A DNA stretch of 64,000 nucleotides from Streptomyces sp. F63 (lineage in GTDB: Bacteria > Actinomycetota > Actinomycetes > Streptomycetales > Streptomycetaceae). A program made the translations under genes and the position numbers. Below are positions 28,351-35,666 of the stretch, piece by piece (the stretch's first letter is position 1; each line of letters begins with the position of its first letter). Below the pieces are notes generated by a model, which saw only the letters and a program-made list of their open reading frames with translations, searched no databases and was not told where the DNA came from. Where the stretch lies: assembly GCF_018070345.1 (NCBI RefSeq), contig NZ_JAGPXX010000012.1, forward strand, positions 62,001-126,000, in the 5' to 3' direction.

Positions 28351-29292
28351 GTGAGTGAGACGACATCCCCCAACGGTGCGGTCACGGTGAGCGCCCCGCC
28401 ATCCCCCGACGACGGCCTGTCCCCGGCCGAGCTCGCCGCGAAGTACGGACTGACGGTGAGCGGGGCCCGGCCCTCTCTGCTGCAGTACGTCCGGCAGCTG
28501 TGGGGGCGGCGCCACTTCATCCTCGCCTTCTCGCAGGCCAAGCTGACCGCCCAGTACAGCCAGGCGAAGCTGGGCCAGATCTGGCAGGTGGCGACACCGC
28601 TGCTGAACGCGGCGGTGTACTACTTCATCTTCGGCATGTTGCTCGGCGCGCGGGGCGGACTGGACGACGAGGTCTACATCCCCTTCCTGGTGACCGGGGT
28701 CTTCGTCTTCGCCTTCACCCAGAGCTCCGTGATGGCCGGGGTACGGGCGATCTCCGGGAACCTCGGGCTGGTCCGGGCACTGCACTTCCCCCGGGCATCG
28801 CTCCCGATCTCCTTCTCGCTCCAGCAGCTCCAGCAGCTTCTCTTCTCGATGATCGTCCTGGTGGGGATCCTGGCCGCCTTCGGGAACTTCCCCCGGCTGT
28901 CGTGGCTGCTGGTGCTCCCGGCCCTGCTGCTGCAGTTCGTCTTCAACTCCGGTCTCGCCATGATCATGGCCAGGATGGGCGCCAAGACCCCGGACCTCGC
29001 CCAGCTCATGCCCTTCCTCACCCGCACCTGGATGTACGCCTCCGGCGTGATGTTCCCGCTGAACCACATCCTGGAACGGGCCGAGCGGATCCCCGGCTGG
29101 TTCGGCGAGGTGATGATGGCCAACCCCGCCGCCGTCTACATGGACCTGATGCGGTTCGCCCTGATCGACGGCTACGGCGACAAGTACCTGCCCAACCATG
29201 TCTGGGCCCTGGCCCTCGGCTGGGCGCTGCTCGCCGGCATCGGCGGCTTCATCTACTTCTGGAAGGCTGAGGAGCGTTACGGCCGTGGCTGA
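28351..29292 (+). CDS. ABC-2 type polysaccharide/teichoic acid export permease (TagG-like)
   Basis: A 313-aa membrane protein with a ~60-residue cytoplasmic N-terminus and six transmembrane segments, the TagG/Wzm layout. The motif LTAQYSQAKLGQIWQVATPLLNAAVYYFIFGML is the conserved first-helix entry of O-antigen/teichoic acid permeases (seen as AQYSQAKLGQIW then VYYFIFGMLLG). ISGNLGLVRALHFPRASLP is the coupling-helix region. It pairs with the ATPase encoded immediately downstream, overlapping by 8 bases. GTG at 28351 is preceded by GAGGAC with rather long spacing. It would flip or export the lipid-linked glycopolymer built by the upstream enzymes. Confidence 0.92.
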   Translation: MSETTSPNGAVTVSAPPSPDDGLSPAELAAKYGLTVSGARPSLLQYVRQLWGRRHFILAFSQAKLTAQYSQAKLGQIWQVATPLLNAAVYYFIFGMLLGARGGLDDEVYIPFLVTGVFVFAFTQSSVMAGVRAISGNLGLVRALHFPRASLPISFSLQQLQQLLFSMIVLVGILAAFGNFPRLSWLLVLPALLLQFVFNSGLAMIMARMGAKTPDLAQLMPFLTRTWMYASGVMFPLNHILERAERIPGWFGEVMMANPAAVYMDLMRFALIDGYGDKYLPNHVWALALGWALLAGIGGFIYFWKAEERYGRG

Positions 29293-30088
29293 GCAGCAGA
29301 GCGAGAACCACGCCGGCGGCGCCCCCGCAGCGCGCGTCCCCACCGTCATCGCCGACGACCTCCACATCGTCTACCGGGTCAACGGCGGCCCGCGCGGCAA
29401 GGGCAGTGCCACGGCCGCCCTCAACCGGATCGTCCGCCGCAAGGCCCCGGCCGGGATGCGGGAGGTGCACGCCGTGAAGGGCGTCTCCTTCACCGCCTAC
29501 CGCGGCGAGGCCATCGGCCTGATCGGCTCCAACGGCTCCGGCAAGTCCACCCTGCTGAAGGCCGTCGCCGGGCTGCTGCCCGCCGAGCGCGGCAAGGTCT
29601 ACACCGACGGCCAGCCCTCCCTGCTGGGCGTCAACGCGGCCCTGATGAACGACCTCACCGGTGAGCGGAACGTCATACTCGGCGGCCTGGCGATGGGCAT
29701 GTCCCGCGAGCAGATCCGCGCGCGCTACCAGGACATCGTCGACTTCTCCGGGATCAACGAGAAGGGCGACTTCATCACCCTGCCGATGCGCACGTACTCC
29801 TCCGGCATGGCGGCCCGGCTGCGCTTCTCCATCGCCGCGGCCAAGGACCACGACGTCCTCATGATCGACGAGGCCCTGGCCACCGGCGACCGGAAGTTCC
29901 AGAAGCGCTCCGAGGCCCGCATCCGCGAGCTGCGCAAGGAGGCTGGCACGGTCTTCCTGGTCAGCCACAACAACAAGTCCATCCGCGACACCTGCGAGCG
30001 GGTGCTGTGGCTGGAGAGCGGCAGGCTCCGCATGGACGGGCCGACCGACGAGGTGATCAAGGCGTACGAGAAGGAGTCCGCGAAGTAG
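29285..30088 (+). CDS. ABC transporter ATPase for polysaccharide/teichoic acid export (TagH-like)
   Basis: A 267-aa ABC ATPase, GTG start at 29285 within the permease gene. Walker A is GLIGSNGSGKSTLLKAVAGL (about residue 80), the signature is the variant RTYSSGMAARLRFSIAAAK, and Walker B is VLMIDEALATGD, with H-loop VSHNNKSI. The variant signature YSSGM and the insertion VKGVSFTAYRGEAIG are typical of the TagH/Wzt/RfbB branch. No C-terminal carbohydrate-binding domain is present, so export is probably coupled to synthesis rather than to recognition of a capped end. It is the last gene of the operon; 650 bases of mostly non-coding sequence follow. Confidence 0.93.
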   Translation: MAEQQSENHAGGAPAARVPTVIADDLHIVYRVNGGPRGKGSATAALNRIVRRKAPAGMREVHAVKGVSFTAYRGEAIGLIGSNGSGKSTLLKAVAGLLPAERGKVYTDGQPSLLGVNAALMNDLTGERNVILGGLAMGMSREQIRARYQDIVDFSGINEKGDFITLPMRTYSSGMAARLRFSIAAAKDHDVLMIDEALATGDRKFQKRSEARIRELRKEAGTVFLVSHNNKSIRDTCERVLWLESGRLRMDGPTDEVIKAYEKESAK

Positions 30089-30258
30089 CCCGGCCTCCGC
30101 GCCCGTAGGCGGAAGCGGCCCGGACAAGGCGCCGGCCCGCACACCACGGGGCTCCGCCGGACGGTTCCCCGGCCCTGGGGTCAGCGGTCCTCGCAACACC
30201 CGCGGTCCGTGGGGTTGCGGGGACCGTGGGCGTTGGGCGTGGTGATCGTGCGGGGTTG

Positions 30259-30371
30259 CGGGAGCGTTTCCCCGCACGGTGGATGGCGGGGGGAACGTGA
30301 CCGCGGTGGCGCGTGAGCTGGGGGCGAACCGGAACACCGCTTTCCGCCGGGCCCGGAAGGCCGGACGGCGT
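30259..30371 (+). pseudogene. relic of a transposase helix-turn-helix
   Basis: In one frame (30259-30276) the codons read RERFPA, and a one-base shift leads at 30279 to VDGGGNVTAVARELGANRNTAF and RRARKAGRR (read as two segments). This is an N-terminal HTH of the kind found in transposases, where a continuous RERF-A-VD-GGN-T-VARELGVNRNTAF would be expected. Neither a catalytic domain nor terminal repeats are visible; downstream sequence is low-complexity. It lies in the 650-base gap (30089-30735) before the hopanoid operon, which otherwise shows no gene except a short leader ORF. Confidence 0.4.
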
Positions 30372-30634
30372 TCGGAGCGCTTGCCGCGCACCCCTCGTGC
30401 GGAGGTCCCGGATGCCGGTCCCGGCACGGCGGACCGGCGAAACGCCCGGCACCACCCGCACCGGCGCCCGCCGGTGGCCCGCATCGCCTAGGCTGGGCGC
30501 CGCCGATTCAGGGGCAACTCCTCCCAAACGCGGCGGCATCGGCGTGCCCGGGGGCCGTGGAGCGGGTCCCGCATGCGGCGTGTCCGAAATCGTATGTTCT
30601 GGGTGGACGGTGTAGAACAGGGGATGTGACGGCC

Positions 30635-30739
30635 ATGGCTACGGGAACCCCTCAGCTCCGGGACGCCGCCGTCCCGCGGCGCACCCCGCCGCCGGCCGCC
30701 CGCGCCGCCGCACGCCGGTCACCGGGCGGGCCCCGGTGA
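30635..30739 (+). CDS. possible 34-aa leader ORF coupled to hpnC
   Basis: ATG at 30635 opens a 34-codon frame that ends with TGA at 30737-30739, overlapping the hpnC GTG start as GTGA. A weak purine run (CAGGGGA) precedes it. The product begins MATGTPQLRDAAVPRRTPPP and becomes an Arg/Ala/Pro-rich tail without recognisable homology. The hpnC start has no good ribosome site of its own, so termination-reinitiation from this ORF could control entry into the hopanoid operon. Confidence 0.35.
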   Translation: MATGTPQLRDAAVPRRTPPPAARAAARRSPGGPR

Positions 30740-31632
30740 CCGCCGGCACGGAACCGCACGCCGGTGCCGTGCTCGCCAAGGCCGCGCACGAGAACTTCCC
30801 CGTCGCCCCGTTCTTCCTGCCGCGCCCCTGGCGCACCGACCTCATGGCCGTCTACGGCTACGCGCGCCTGGTCGACGACATCGGCGACGGCGACCTCGCC
30901 CCCGGCGGCACCGACGCCGCCCTGCTCGGCGCCGCTCCCGAGGCCGCCGGGGACCGGCTCGCCCTGCTCGACGCCGTCGAGACCGACCTCCGCCGCGTCT
31001 TCACCCCCGGCGGCAGCCCGCGCCACCCCCTGCTCGCCGCGCTCACCCCGGCCGTGCGGCGCCACCGGCTCACCCCCGGCCCGTTCCTCGACCTCATCGC
31101 GGCCAACCGCCGCGACCAGCACGTCCACCGCTGCGCCCGCTACGCGGACCTGCTCGCCTACTGCGAGCTCTCCGCCAACCCCGTGGGCCGGCTCGTCCTC
31201 GCCGTCACCGGCACCACCAGCCCGGAACGCGTCCGCCGCTCCGACGCCGTCTGCACCGCCCTGCAGATCACCGAGCACCTCCAGGACGTCGCCGAGGATC
31301 TCGCCCGCGGCCGCGTCTACCTTCCCGCCGAGGACATGGAGCGCTTCGGGGTCCGGGAGGACGATCTGCGCCGCCCGGCCGGAAACGCCCGGGTGCGCGC
31401 CCTCGTCCGCCACGAGGCCGACCGCGCCCGTGCCCTGCTGGACGAGGGCGCCCCGCTCGTGGGGAGCGTCTCCGGACGGCTCAAGCTGCTGCTCGCCGGA
31501 TTCGTGGCGGGCGGCAGGGCCGCACTGGCCGCCATCGCTGCCGCCGGCCACGACGTGCTGCCCGGACCGCCCAGGCCCACCCGAACCGCCCTTCTGCGCG
31601 CGGCGGCCGCCACACTGCGAAGAGAGGGGTGA
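30736..31632 (+). CDS. hpnC: squalene synthase-like protein HpnC
   Basis: A 298-aa trans-isoprenyl diphosphate synthase of the squalene/phytoene synthase fold. In the bacterial three-enzyme route HpnD makes presqualene diphosphate from two farnesyl diphosphates, HpnC converts it to hydroxysqualene, and HpnE reduces that to squalene. The first Asp-rich motif is YGYARLVDDIGDG (about residue 40) and the second is LQDVAEDLARGRVYLP (about residue 185); ENFPVAPFFLP is the HpnC-type opening. The stop overlaps the hpnD start (GTGA). First enzyme of the hopanoid operon. Confidence 0.93.
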   Translation: MTAGTEPHAGAVLAKAAHENFPVAPFFLPRPWRTDLMAVYGYARLVDDIGDGDLAPGGTDAALLGAAPEAAGDRLALLDAVETDLRRVFTPGGSPRHPLLAALTPAVRRHRLTPGPFLDLIAANRRDQHVHRCARYADLLAYCELSANPVGRLVLAVTGTTSPERVRRSDAVCTALQITEHLQDVAEDLARGRVYLPAEDMERFGVREDDLRRPAGNARVRALVRHEADRARALLDEGAPLVGSVSGRLKLLLAGFVAGGRAALAAIAAAGHDVLPGPPRPTRTALLRAAAATLRREG

Positions 31633-32630
31633 GCCGGACCGTGACCCCGTCCGCACCCGCGTCCGCACCCGCGTCCGTCCCGGCGCCCGTGCTGGCCGCG
31701 TACCGCTACTGCGAGGCCGTCACCGGGCAGCAGGCCCGCAACTTCGCCTACGGCATCCGTCTGCTGCCGCCCGGGAAGCGGCAGGCCATGTCGGCCCTGT
31801 ACGCCTTCTCCCGCCGTGTCGACGACATCGGCGACGGCGACCTCCCTCCGGCCGTCAAGCTCGCCCGCCTCGACGAGACCCGCGCCCTTCTCGCCCGGGT
31901 GCGCGACGGCGGCGTCCGCACCGACGACACCGACCCGGTGGCCGTCGCCCTCGCGCACGCCGCCGAGCGCTTCCCGATCCCCCTGGCCGCGCTCGACGAA
32001 CTCATCGACGGCGTCCTGATGGACGTGCGCGGTGAGACCTACGACACCTGGGACGACCTCCGGACGTACTGCCGCCGCGTCGCCGGCACCATCGGTCGGC
32101 TGTCCCTCGGCGTATTCGGGGTCACGGACCCCCACGGCCACAGCGCGCGCGAGACCGAACGCGCCCCCGAGTACGCCGACACCCTCGGTCTCGCCCTCCA
32201 GCTCACCAACATCCTCCGCGACCTCCGCGAGGACGCCGCCCACGGCCGCCTCTACCTCCCCGCCGACGACCTCGCCAAGTTCGGCTGCGCCGCCGGCTTC
32301 CACACCCCCGTGCCGCCGCCCGGCGCCGACTTCACCGGCCTCGTCCACTACCAGGCGCGGCGCGCCCGCGCCCTGTTCACCGAGGGCTTCCGGCTGCTGC
32401 CGCTCCTCGACCGGCGCAGCGGCGCCTGCGTCGCCGCCATGGCCGGCATCTACCGGCGGCTGCTCGACCGCATCGCCCGGGACCCCGAGGCCGTCCTGCA
32501 CGGCCGGGTCTCCCTCCCCGCCCCCGAGAAGGCGTACGTCGCCGTGCGCGGCCTGTCCGGCCTGGACGCCCGGCACATCACCCGCCGCACCGCCCGCCAC
32601 CGCCCCGGACCGGCCGGGGGACGCGGCTGA
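31629..32630 (+). CDS. hpnD: presqualene diphosphate synthase HpnD
   Basis: A 333-aa squalene/phytoene synthase-fold enzyme joining two farnesyl diphosphates into presqualene diphosphate. Motifs are YAFSRRVDDIGDGDLP (first Asp-rich), GETYDTWDDLRTYC, and LTNILRDLREDAAHGRLYLP with the second aspartate cluster, all in the usual places. Residues 1-20 are a Ser/Ala/Pro-rich leader. GTG at 31629 overlaps the hpnC stop by four bases and the gene ends in TGATG with hpnE, so the three squalene-forming enzymes should be made in fixed ratio. Confidence 0.94.
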   Translation: MSRTVTPSAPASAPASVPAPVLAAYRYCEAVTGQQARNFAYGIRLLPPGKRQAMSALYAFSRRVDDIGDGDLPPAVKLARLDETRALLARVRDGGVRTDDTDPVAVALAHAAERFPIPLAALDELIDGVLMDVRGETYDTWDDLRTYCRRVAGTIGRLSLGVFGVTDPHGHSARETERAPEYADTLGLALQLTNILRDLREDAAHGRLYLPADDLAKFGCAAGFHTPVPPPGADFTGLVHYQARRARALFTEGFRLLPLLDRRSGACVAAMAGIYRRLLDRIARDPEAVLHGRVSLPAPEKAYVAVRGLSGLDARHITRRTARHRPGPAGGRG

Positions 32631-34126
32631 TGCGCCCGCCGGTCCCGGAACCGTCCCCGCCCCGCCCCGGCCCGGCCGTGCCCGGCCCGGCCCGGGCCGC
32701 CGGGCACACCGCCGTGGTCGTCGGGGGCGGCATCGCCGGCACGGCCGCCGCCCTGGCCCTCGCCGACGCGGGTGTGCGCGTCACCCTCACCGAGGCCCGG
32801 CCGCGCCTCGGCGGGCTCGCCTTCTCCTTCCACCGCTCCTCCCCGGCCGGGGACCTCACCGCCGACAACGGGCAGCACGTCCATCTGCGCTGCTGCACCG
32901 CCTACCGCGCACTCCTGGAGCGCATCGGGGCGGCCGGCCTCGCGCCCGTGCAGCGCCGCCTCGACGTGCCCGTCCTGGACGCCGGCCGGCGCCGCGCCGG
33001 GCGGCTGCGCCGCTCCGCGCTGCCCGTACCGCTGCACCTCGCGGGCTCCCTCGCCCGCTATCCGCACCTCTCCCTCGCCGAACGCGCCGCCGCCGCCCGC
33101 GCCGCGCTCGCCCTCCGCCGTCTCGACCCCGCCGATCCGGCGCTGGACGGCACCGACTTCGGCGGCTGGCTCCGCCGCCGGGGCCAGTCCCCGCGGGCCG
33201 TCGAGGCGCTGTGGGACCTCATCGGCGTCGCCACCCTCAACGCCCCCGCCGACCGGGCCTCCCTGTCCCTGGCTGCCATGGTCTTCCGGACGGGACTGCT
33301 CTCCGCGCCGGGGGCGGCGGACATCGGATGGTCCCGCGTGCCCCTCGGCGACCTCCACGACACCCGCACCCGCCGGGCCCTGGAGGGCGCCGGGGTCCGC
33401 GTCCTCCTCCGCACCCGCGCCCGCGCGCTCCACCGCCCGGACGCCCGGTCCGGCGGCTGGCGGGTCACCGTCACGGGCGCCCCGGCGGGCCCGGAGACCC
33501 TGCGCGCCGACACGGTCGTCCTCGCCGTACCGCAGGACGAGGCCCACCGGCTGCTGCCCGACGGGGCCCTGGACGACCCCGGGCGGCTGCTGGACATCGG
33601 GACCGCGCCGATCCTGAACGTCCACGTCGTCTACGATCGCAGGGTGCTGCGCCGCCCCTTCCTCGCCGCGCTGGGCAGCCCCGTCCAATGGGTCTTCGAC
33701 CGGACGGAGCCCTCCGGACTCACCGGCGGCGCCCAGTACCTCGCCCTGTCGCAGTCGGCCGCCGGAGACATCATCGACCTGCCCGTCGCGGAACTCCGCC
33801 GCCGCTTCCTGCCCGAGCTGGAGCGGCTGCTGCCCGGCGCCCGCCACGCCCGGGTCGCCGACTTCTTCGTCACCCGCGAGCGCGCCGCGACCTTCGACCC
33901 CGCACCCGGCACCGGACGGCTCCGCCCACCGGCCCGCACGCGGGCCCCCGGTCTCCAGCTCGCCGGGGCATGGACCGCCACCGGATGGCCCGCCACGATG
34001 GAGGGCGCGGCCCGCAGCGGCGCCACCGCCGCCGCCGCTGCCCTGCGCCACCTCCGCACCGTCCGCACCCGCCCGGACTCGTCTCCCGGCCCCGGCCGGG
34101 TGGACCCCCGGCAGGAGGCTTCCTGA
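32630..34126 (+). CDS. hpnE: hydroxysqualene dehydroxylase HpnE
   Basis: A 498-aa FAD-dependent amine-oxidase-fold protein that reduces hydroxysqualene to squalene. The dinucleotide-binding site VVVGGGIAGTAAALALADAG (about residue 25) is followed by the acidic ribose-binding LTEARPRLGG. The C-terminal FAD-binding segment LQLAGAWTATGWPATMEGAARSG is typical of phytoene-desaturase-like flavoproteins. The first ~20 residues are a Pro-rich extension. ATG overlaps the hpnD stop by one base (TGATG). The stop is itself overlapped by the start of a mini-ORF. Confidence 0.93.
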   Translation: MRPPVPEPSPPRPGPAVPGPARAAGHTAVVVGGGIAGTAAALALADAGVRVTLTEARPRLGGLAFSFHRSSPAGDLTADNGQHVHLRCCTAYRALLERIGAAGLAPVQRRLDVPVLDAGRRRAGRLRRSALPVPLHLAGSLARYPHLSLAERAAAARAALALRRLDPADPALDGTDFGGWLRRRGQSPRAVEALWDLIGVATLNAPADRASLSLAAMVFRTGLLSAPGAADIGWSRVPLGDLHDTRTRRALEGAGVRVLLRTRARALHRPDARSGGWRVTVTGAPAGPETLRADTVVLAVPQDEAHRLLPDGALDDPGRLLDIGTAPILNVHVVYDRRVLRRPFLAALGSPVQWVFDRTEPSGLTGGAQYLALSQSAAGDIIDLPVAELRRRFLPELERLLPGARHARVADFFVTRERAATFDPAPGTGRLRPPARTRAPGLQLAGAWTATGWPATMEGAARSGATAAAAALRHLRTVRTRPDSSPGPGRVDPRQEAS

Positions 34127-34299
34127 TGCCGACACCACGCCACGGGACGGCGCGCCGGCACCGCACGGCACCCCGCCCCGCACCCCGGCGCCCGGGGCCG
34201 TCCCGGGCGGCCGGCACCGCAGCCGCCACCGCCCCACCGCCCCGTCCCCGGGGTGCGCGCGCCCCGCGGGGGCGCACCCAGGAAGGCAGGGCCGTATGA
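34126..34299 (+). CDS. possible 57-aa basic mini-protein between hpnE and the prenyl synthase
   Basis: ATG at 34126 overlaps the hpnE stop as TGATG, with AGGAGG at 34112-34117 at good distance, and the frame ends at TGA 34297-34299. The 57 residues (MPTPRHGTARRHRTAPRP...) are very rich in Arg, Ala and Pro and have no recognisable domain. The ribosome site is the main support. Streptomycete hopanoid operons often carry a small ORF at this place, as I recall; conservation of sequence should decide whether it is a protein or merely a translational bridge. Confidence 0.4.
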   Translation: MPTPRHGTARRHRTAPRPAPRRPGPSRAAGTAAATAPPPRPRGARAPRGRTQEGRAV

Positions 34300-34430
34300 C
34301 CAGCACGTCCCACGCCGCGACCGCCCGGCCCGCGCATCCCGCGCCCGCCCCGGAGGCGCGGTCGACCGAGACAGCGCGGGCCACGGCGCGGCCCGGCACC
34401 CATGGCTGCAGAAGAACCGGAGGAGAGACA

Positions 34431-35489
34431 GTGAACACGGCGCAACCCGCCATCGACACCGCGGACGTCGCCGCGCTGCTGCTGCGCGGACGGACGCTCG
34501 CCACGCCGGTGCTGCGGGCCGCCGTGGCCCGGCTCGCACCCCCCATGGACACCGTCGCCGCCTACCACTTCGGCTGGATCGACGCCGAGGGCCGCCCCGC
34601 CGACGGCGACGGCGGCAAGGCGGTCCGCCCGGCGCTCGCGCTGCTCTCCGCCGAGGCGGCGGGGGCTTCCGCGGAGACCGGTATCCCCGGTGCCGTCGCC
34701 GTCGAGCTGGTGCACAACTTCTCCCTGCTCCACGACGACCTCATGGACGGCGACGAGCAGCGCCGCCACCGCGACACCGTCTGGAAGGTGCACGGGCCCG
34801 CCCTCGCCGTCCTCGTCGGCGACGCCCTCTTCGCCCTGGCCGGGGAGATCCTGCTGGAGATGGGCACAGCCGAGGCGGCCCGTGCCGCCGGACGGCTGAC
34901 CACCGCGACCCGCAAGCTCATCGACGGCCAGGCCCAGGACATCTCCTACGAGCACCGGGAGCGGGTCACCGTCGAGGAGTGCCTGCGCATGGAGGGGAAC
35001 AAGACCGGCGCCCTGCTCGCCTGCGCCACCTCCATCGGCGCCGTCCTCGGCGGCGCCGACGACCACCTCGCCGACAGCCTGGAGTCCTACGGCTACCACC
35101 TCGGCCTCGCCTTCCAGGCCGTCGACGACCTGCTGGGCATCTGGGGCGACCCGGAGGCGACCGGCAAGCAGACCTGGAGCGACCTGCGGCAGCGGAAGAA
35201 GTCCCTGCCGGTCGTCGCCGCCCTCGCCGCCGGCGGGGCCGCCTCCGACCGGCTCGCCGCGATCCTCGCCGTCGACGCCAAGAGCGACCGCACCGAGGAC
35301 TTCGACGAGACCGAGTTCGCCGAGCGCGCCGCGCTCATCGAGGAGGCCGGCGGCCGCGCCTGGACCTCGGAGGAGGCCCAGCGGCAGCATGCCGCCGCGA
35401 TCGGCGCGCTGGACCGGGTCGATCTCGATCCGCGGGTCCGCGAACAGCTCGTCGCCCTCGCGGACTTCGTGGTCGTGCGGCGGAAATGA
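34431..35489 (+). CDS. polyprenyl (probably farnesyl) diphosphate synthase
   Basis: A trans-prenyltransferase of 352 aa if started at GTG 34431, which has GGAGGA six bases upstream; the frame also opens at ATG 34296, overlapping the mini-ORF stop, which would add 45 Ala/Arg-rich residues. The first aspartate-rich motif is LLHDDLMDGDEQRR (about residue 100), the second is AFQAVDDLLGIWGD (about residue 225), and GGKAVRPALALL is the substrate-binding lysine/arginine region. Two small residues before the first motif would permit C15 or longer chains, but length specificity is not secure. Farnesyl diphosphate for HpnD is the obvious product here. Confidence 0.92.
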   Translation: MNTAQPAIDTADVAALLLRGRTLATPVLRAAVARLAPPMDTVAAYHFGWIDAEGRPADGDGGKAVRPALALLSAEAAGASAETGIPGAVAVELVHNFSLLHDDLMDGDEQRRHRDTVWKVHGPALAVLVGDALFALAGEILLEMGTAEAARAAGRLTTATRKLIDGQAQDISYEHRERVTVEECLRMEGNKTGALLACATSIGAVLGGADDHLADSLESYGYHLGLAFQAVDDLLGIWGDPEATGKQTWSDLRQRKKSLPVVAALAAGGAASDRLAAILAVDAKSDRTEDFDETEFAERAALIEEAGGRAWTSEEAQRQHAAAIGALDRVDLDPRVREQLVALADFVVVRRK

Positions 35490-35666
35490 CCGGGCGCGCA
35501 CCGGGCGGGACGACCACGGCACCGGCCGGTGCCGCGTCCGCACGCGGAGAGAACCGCCGGCACATATAGGCGTGGCCGCCGGCCGCCGCCGCACGCCCTC
35601 CCGGGCGGCGCGGTGCGGCCGGTGCACCCCAGCACAGCAGGACGTCCACTGCACGAAGGGGAAGCC

